A stretch of DNA of 64,000 bases from Glandiceps talaboti (lineage: Eukaryota > Hemichordata > Enteropneusta > Spengelidae): NCBI RefSeq assembly GCF_964340395.1, contig NC_135569.1:11561019-11625018 (forward strand), in the 5' to 3' direction. Under the pieces are notes generated by a model, which made no database searches, was not told the DNA's origin, and was given only the letters and a program-made list of their open reading frames with translations. The translations under genes and the position numbers were made by a program. Below are positions 57,386 through 64,000 of the stretch, piece after piece; position 1 is the first letter of the stretch, and each line of letters opens with the position of its first letter.

Positions 57386-60300
57386 TTTCTACATAAAATT
57401 TGTGTGGGTCACAATGTGGCAGTCATATTATTGGTTCAGAAGGCACAATATTCATTGTGATTGAAATTTGTATATCGCCTCTCACTCTTTATTTGTTGAT
57501 TCATCATTTCAAAGAAATTGTTTTTCTTTCTTTAAAGTAATGAAAATGAAATTATATGAAGTATGGTTTCAGTGCAAAAAAACATACATGTACATGTATA
57601 TTTCAAATTTCCACATTATTCCTGTTCTAAAGTAACTTCATGTTGTCTTCATAGATCATGGCAATATACAGTGTTTACACTAACAAGTACTGCCTATAGG
57701 TACTGTGATTATCGACTTGACAGTAACTTGGCAGTAACCATGACCTTGCACTAAACAAATGCATATAGCAAGAAAGGTGAAATGTTACCATGGTGACAAG
57801 TAACCATAGTGTTTTGAATTAGAAGTATAATAATGCTTAGCTCGCTTCTTTTCATTTGGCAAAGCTACAGTTTGTGGTGTTGTACTGTTCTTTTATTTAA
57901 TTTCCTTTGAGAAACTGTATACAAAAAAACGGCAGATTATGTGTACATAGTATCATATACAGCGTTTTTTGCTAAGGGTAGTGAGAAAGTAGCATCAACA
58001 TGTACCTTGCTACCCAGTCATTTTAACGGGGTTCAAAAGCAAATTGATGGTCTCCTTCCGTTATTGGGTTCCCCAGTCTTTGGCAAAAACACTAGACCAG
58101 GTATACAGAATGACAACCAAGCATGTACATATGTGGACATGTACAGCTTGAGTGAGACTTGCTGTACATTGACGCATACACAATAAAAACTAGAAAACAT
58201 GCACTATATAGTAGTATATGAATGAAATGCTTGTGCCAATAGCTATGTAGTCAGCCTGTATCCATGGTGACAAGACAGCGACCAGGTGACTTTCCACATT
58301 GAGATGCAATGATCCCTAAGTACTAGAAAGGTTTGGTATAAAATGGAAGACTTGTTCTGTCTTTTTATGACTTCACTGTCTACTAGCTGTGTTTTGTTCC
58401 TTGCTTTTAAAATCACATTTGGTCCTGAAATTCTGAAAGACACTAGTCAAATAGATTAGGATGAATAAGAACTACTGAAAACCTGGGTATTTGGTAATTG
58501 AATTTTTCAAAGATATGGGTGTAACAATTTTTTTTCACTTAATGTTCTTGCCCTAAACTATACAGAAAACCAGGAGCATATACTAGAAGCATCCTTGACT
58601 AGTTATAGGGGTAAAACAATGCGTGTTTTGAACTGACCATTCATCGCCAAGACTACTATCGAGGTGAGGTGAAAAATTAGATCTCTTTAACAATACGAAA
58701 AACTTGATTTATGTGTGTGGGTCTCGCCATGGTTTGTGAAATATCTACTTTCTGAGTATGGTGAATATTATAGTTGAAACTGCATATCTAGTATATGACA
58801 GAGTGTCCTCCCTGTTATATTAAATGACCACTCCCTAAGTAGTAATTTTACAGTGGAAACTGGGCATATCATGATATCTGGTATACCACCATTGAGTTTC
58901 ATTTCTCTGACATTTGACTTTTCCTAGATGATGGTTTCATTCTCTCGTTCTCAGCAAAACTTCACCAAAAAAGAGTTTTCATCATCATCCGATTATAGAA
59001 TGAAATGATAATGTTTACATTTTGGTATAAACATTACAAGTAACAAGTCACTAAAGTCTAAGAAATTGGGTCTGTTTATTGTGATGCCTACATGTATGTG
59101 TTAAACATATTTGAATGATTCTAGATGAAAAAAAAGATAAACTTGAAAATTTCCACCAAATACGAAAGCAGCACCAGGTGTGGCTATATTTAAGTACTGC
59201 TAAATATTAAATAGGCATGATGGACTGTACGTGTTGAGTGACATGTTGCATTTTGTACAATATTTGAGACAGGACTAGACAAGCCAAGTCACTAAATCCT
59301 GCAGAAAGTATTCGATTGCTGAGCTGAGTTTTGACTAGTTCAGGCCATTAAGGTGCTGCCATCTTTGAGTATAATCCATGAGCCAAGCAACTTTCAATCC
59401 CAACTCTGTCAGAGTCCATCCAGGGTATGTCCAGCTTACAATCACTTTTTATACCTCAAATTAGTCAAGCAAGTGAGACTGTTCCCCTTAGAAGTCGATC
59501 TATTCTCTGTATTCCCCTTTACTTACTTGAAAACTCTAATATTTGTCAGTGAGGGGGCAGATTGCTGCAATAAAACAATTAGTTGCTGTAAGTCAATATT
59601 GTCACACTTGGATTTGTATTTAGGAAATACTGATAGTTAAATTTAGAGAGAAAACTGCACCCTGCTGTTAATGTCCACACTAATTGGTGTTTGTTGACAC
59701 TTCAATTAGATCCTACTGTAAAAATACCACTGGTACCCTCTTCATGTCCATCATTACATGCAGGTTTGCCATATCAAAATAGATGGCAAACTTTATCATT
59801 TGAAGTTGAGGTCATGACCCAGGTCACGACCTCTCCAGTGATCTCTATTTGCTATGTAAACTAACTTGTTGAAAACTGTCTATGTTTTACCAGTATCTCA
59901 CATTTCGCAGTAACCTGACCTCCACGTCTCGGTGTGTGTTACTGTATTTATTTATTATATGTTTTTCAATATAACAACTTAAAAATGGTTTTAAAAAGGA
60001 AGTGTGTGTGACTGTGTACATGTTGATTATTCTTTCAATAATTTTAATCTAGTTGCCATAGTAAGGACAATGATATCAGAAGGATGCTACAAAACAATTT
60101 TATTAAAGGCCTCAATTTTAGCGATAAAATCATTTTGTGTAGATAAGAAGTTTCCTGTTTTTCATCTTGCTATCTGTACACTTTTAGTCTTTTTCTGACA
60201 ATAAATCTTTCTCTATTTAAATAATTTTTTTTTAAAGTTATGGTATTTTCACATCTGACCATCAGTGATGCTTTGATTTTTTTCTTCCAACTTCTAATCT

Positions 60301-60684
60301 GGTTGTAGAGGGTATACAATATTTTTTTATTATTTTGTGGAATTGAATAAATATAGGATTGGTTTAGTCATTAGAAACTTAAAAATGAAAAAGGGGTGGC
60401 CCTTAGGTCATATTCCAAAGCCAACTTGACCCTTCAGACCACCTGTGTACATAGAGTGTATATTTACAGTCTCTGTGTGTGTGTCAACTGAATATCGTGA
60501 ATTGTTTGGTTGTGTTTGTATCATGTTGTATTTCTTGGTAAATAAAAAAACGTGTTTAGAATTGACTTCATGCAATCACATTATTATTTTTTTCTGAGGT
60601 ATCCACAACATTTCCAGTCATAATTGCTTCACTCTGGCACTGGTATATAATCATGTATTTATTATGTACCAGAAATTATTTGCA

Positions 60685-60965
60685 TTGAAAAACATCTGTA
60701 AAAATTAGTTACAATGTATTTGATTTGTAGCACAGGGGAAAACATCTGTAAAAATTAGTTACAATGTAGCTGATTTGTAGCAGAGGGGAAATATCTGTAA
60801 AAATTAGTTACAATGTAGCTGATTTGTATCAATTTGTAGCACTGGGGGAGGGAATACATGTATCTGTAAAAAATAGTTACAATGTAGCTGATTTGTATCA
60901 ATTTGTAACACAGGGGGAAAATATCTTTAAAAAATTGGATTGAATGAAGTTGATTTGTATTGTAA
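60685..60965 (+). repeat. About 50-75 bp tandem repeat, five copies
   Basis: atctgtaaaaattagttaca followed by atgtagctgatttgta and a c/aaggggg-type segment recurs at about 60690, 60740, 60790, 60860 and 60925. Confidence 0.85.
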
Positions 60966-61744
60966 CAGTGGACTTAGCTGTAAAAACTTGGTACATTGTA
61001 GTACATTATTGTTACTTAGTATCACTTTTAACCAGATAACGCAGTGAAAACTGGCTACATTGGTGTTAATTTATACATACACATAGACACTGTAGCAATA
61101 TCTTTGATTGATATTACCTAATACTACATGTATGTACATTGGAAAAACAATAAACACAAGACCTCATTAAAGATGTGATCAACAGACCCAATTAGTGTCT
61201 ACTGCTACAGGACGCTGGACTCGGTCCAGTTCTGTGTACTGGTATAGAGTGGGAGGGGATGTAACAGTTGTACATGTATTAGTTGAAGGAAATAATGAAA
61301 TAATGGTCCTATATAGGGACTCAATTGGATAGTTGATTACGATAATTCATACCTACATATGATGTAGAACTTAGAAGACTTAGGTGGACAGATATGTGAA
61401 GAATGAAAGTCTCTTACTATATTGAGTGATCCTCACTGTACAAAAGAAAAAAAATGAAAACATGTACCATTTATTTACTCGAAAGCATAGAGGTACAATG
61501 TATATAATGTCATTCTACCTCGATGCTAAAAGTACATGTCTCAGCTGCTTTGCATTGATGTCAATGAGGTAATGTAATGAAAGCTGTTTTAGAGAATATC
61601 AGGTGTAGTACGATACATTTGTAGTAAACAGTGAAAAATAACAGTAATTATATATGTTTGGAGGCAGAAAGAGATACTTTTGAATTTGTGTGAATCTCGT
61701 AAGTTAGCAGTAGTTGATATCTGTGGCTAGTCTAGCTGGAAACT

Positions 61745-62130
61745 AAATTCTTTGTTCGATTGATGGTCAAGGGATGAAGCTATGTGGTGTCTGATAAAGA
61801 TTGAAAACAGCAGTACTGATATACCAAGTAATTGTTGGAATAAAAATTTTTAAATAATTTTGAGTCTAGACATGGAAATCTATGGCTAGGTTAACTGACT
61901 GCACTTGTATTCATTTGGTTTTGATTGATGGCCAAGAAATAAAACTATGAAGTATTATACATTGTATAGTAAACGTTGAGGACTGTCAGTAGTGATATCA
62001 CCAGGTAAAGACTGGAATTTTGAATAGCTGCAAGGCAATACTAGAAATCTATGGTTACAACTTTTATGTGTGTCTAACCACCTGTACAGTCATATATTAT
62101 TTTAATTTTGATTGATGGCCAAGAGATGAA
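61745..62130 (+). repeat. Diverged repeats of about 175-180 bp
   Basis: gattgatggccaagagatga and variants appear near 61760, 61922 and 62107, each followed by aa(a/g)c(t/c)a. The similarity around them is weak. Confidence 0.45.
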
Positions 62131-62765
62131 ACCAAGTCTAAAATTTTAGATGAAAAGGGCGTTGGAACTTACATATGTTCCAAACTGAGTGTATTTTGTT
62201 TACAGGTCCTTATGTAAATTCCAATCTGTATTGTCCTACTATATACTTTGACTGTCTGGCAAGCTGCATTAAAATGAAAAATATTTAATGTTGAGTTCTT
62301 GAATATATTGGTAAGAGAATTTAGAAGTATTGATTGATTGATTTGATATATTGGAAATGAGACAGTTGCTCAGTATCGAATTATTTGTGAGACAAACAGT
62401 AAGACAAGTTGCAGACACACCCTACTGAGCTGACTGTGTAGTTATTATGTGACCAATGATTACTTATAATGAATGAACACAATGTATAACAATGAAGGAA
62501 AACAGACCTTGTTACACAATAGCTAGTCCTGAAGTCATTTGAAAGTTAAACCTGAAAGGTTCATTACAATGACAGGTAATACAGTGGTAACTGGTAACAA
62601 CACCTTATTGTACTGTAGTGTGTTCAGACTCCATGTCTGTAGAAGTCTAGAAGTGAAACTAGCAAGATTTTATAAGTTTGTTTAAATCGCAGTACTTTTG
62701 AGTTAAGTGTAGTGGATAAAAAAAATTGCATCCTATGGTGAATTCTAGTTAGATACAGCAGAGAA

Positions 62766-63802
62766 ATGTCAGGTAAGGTGTGATTATTTCACTTTAAAAT
62801 CAACATGTCTGTCCCCAGTTTTCTTATCCCTTCTGTTATCAGTGTCTTTTTTAAAGGAAAAATCTTGCAAGTTTCTGAACAATTTTGAATCTTTTAAATT
62901 CATTTTAAACCAAACTTTTACAACAATTCAGTTCTTAAGTTTATCTTTAACAGTTGCCATCTACAATAGAATTGGAGTGAGTGAAAAAGTTCCAGGAAAT
63001 GCACAATTTTTGTTCAAATGATCATGGCAAAACATTTCCTGATCTTGAAGTGATTTTAATTCGGTGTACTATAGAATTAGTATCGGTTTCATAACTACTA
63101 AACTAAAATATGGATAAAATGTTGTCAACTATCTAAACCTCTTACTAAAAAATCTTTTGTTAAAAAATATATATTTCAAAAGTCTGTAATGTCCTTTAAT
63201 ATAAAGCTGACAAAAAATAGTTTCTCATATAAAATATATAAATACATATTTATGAAATATACATATACTTGTAGTTGCCAAATGAAAAAAAAAAATTGTG
63301 TGGTTCTGGTAACCTGACCCAACCTTGTTTTTTACTTCCAATCCTAAACTTTTTTTTATGTAATTCGAAAAAATTATTGAAAAATCAAGTCACGCAGGAA
63401 ATAGTGAGATTTGAAAATGTCATCACCTCGTGTGACCCATAATGCAAAGCCCATATGGAAGGGCTCTAGATAAACAAGTGAAAATATAATCTGAACCATA
63501 CCAAATAATAGTTTTAAAAAGAAATTTACAAAAAATCCTACCTACATGTACCCACCCTATTTTTTTAAATTGGGCATTATCGGAACCACATAATTTTTGT
63601 ATTTGGCTTAATACCAAAGTGTAACATTCTAGAAATGTAATCTAACTTTAGAATTCTTCTTGTCAGTATCCTGTATTAAATCTTAACAAACAATGTCATC
63701 TTTTGTTGTTTAAAATTGATATTTACTGTTTCAGGATATTGTATAACACACAAACGATGCCATGTAACGAACAGAAAATACAGGACGTATTCTCTGATTA
63801 AT
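62766..63802 (+). CDS. Start of an unrecognised gene running off the right edge
   Basis: A seven-base coding exon ATGTCAG (62766-62772) ends at a strong donor gtaaggtg. The next frame opens after tttcag at 63735 and closes at donor gtaagtc (exon 63735-63802, 68 bp). The phase fits exactly (phase 1, then 0) and gives MSGYCITHKRCHVTNRK followed by YRTYSLIN. The second exon is open throughout only in this phase. The peptide is basic with several cysteines and histidines; no family is recognised and the rest lies outside. Confidence 0.45.
63280..63611 (-). mobile_element. MITE family A, diverged copy
   Basis: Left part aaattgtgtggttctggtaa and right part cggaaccacataatttttgt keep the terminal repeats; the inside is shortened and diverged (acttccaatcctaaac, cccatatgg). 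It lies in the intron of the right-edge gene. Confidence 0.65.
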
Positions 63803-63891
63803 GTAAGTCAATTCAATATTATTTGGTTATTAGTCTCTACTCAGTCAGAAAATACTGAGGGTTCAAGTTGGGCAAACACAACAGGGCCCCC

Positions 63892-64000
63892 TTAACCCTT
63901 TCATGACTAGAGACGAGTTTTAAATAATATGGGGACCCAATTTATATGAATATTTTCATAATTACAATAATATTACTTTATTAGGAAGTAACATTTCTTT
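63892..64000 (+). mobile_element. TTAA MITE, second copy, cut by window end
   Basis: From TTAACCCTTTCATGACT at 63892 to the last base it is nearly identical to 5232-5345 (differences include ggagacg/agagacg and ttttgg/tatggg). Confidence 0.75.

Overview
This 64 kb window is animal genomic DNA. It is AT-rich, its genes are split by GT-AG introns, and it is full of microsatellites, minisatellites and short inverted-repeat elements. The recognisable proteins are typical of bilaterians: an acetyl-CoA transporter, a MYND/TPR ciliary protein, an ARF-like GTPase, PRDM9, and the caspase-activated DNase. A complete KRAB-SSXRD-PR/SET-zinc-finger PRDM9 outside vertebrates, together with the intron-rich compact genes, suggests a (probably marine) invertebrate such as a lophotrochozoan or non-vertebrate deuterostome. 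The species cannot be fixed from the sequence alone. All exon boundaries were worked out by hand from GT/AG signals, reading phase and protein similarity recalled from known families.

Layout: (1) 394-2726, plus: last four exons of SLC33A1. (2) 7315-11504, minus: complete ZMYND12, 7 coding exons, 377 aa. (3) 11896-14775, plus: complete ARF-like GTPase, 5 exons, 219 aa, with altered switch II. (4) 18204-25940, minus: complete 13-exon, 629-aa gene for an unrecognised ubiquitin-like / multi-transmembrane / Armadillo-repeat protein. (5) 26944-32771, plus: complete PRDM9, 8 coding exons, 809 aa. (6) 33585-38071, minus: complete DFFB (CAD), 6 exons, 327 aa. (7) 39182-42103, plus: two in-phase exons of an unrecognised gene. 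(8) 42104-62765: about 20 kb with no convincing gene but many tandem arrays and transposon remnants. (9) 62766-63802, plus: probable first two coding exons of a gene that leaves the window.

Orientation alternates strictly (+ - + - + - +), so neighbours are either head-to-head (ZMYND12/ARF-like; UBL-ARM/PRDM9; DFFB/unknown) or tail-to-tail. No shared pathway is evident. PRDM9 (meiotic H3K4/K36 methyltransferase that places recombination hotspots), DFFB (apoptotic nuclease) and ZMYND12 (axonemal protein) are linked only by position.

The most notable observations are: the intact PRDM9 with an almost homogeneous 84-bp zinc-finger array; the UBL-TM-ARM architecture; a recurring pattern in which the 3' end of an exon with its splice donor (or a coding tail next to a stop codon) is copied just downstream, seen six times in four genes; two splice donors that lie inside microsatellites; and a strong excess of the palindrome TACATGTA.
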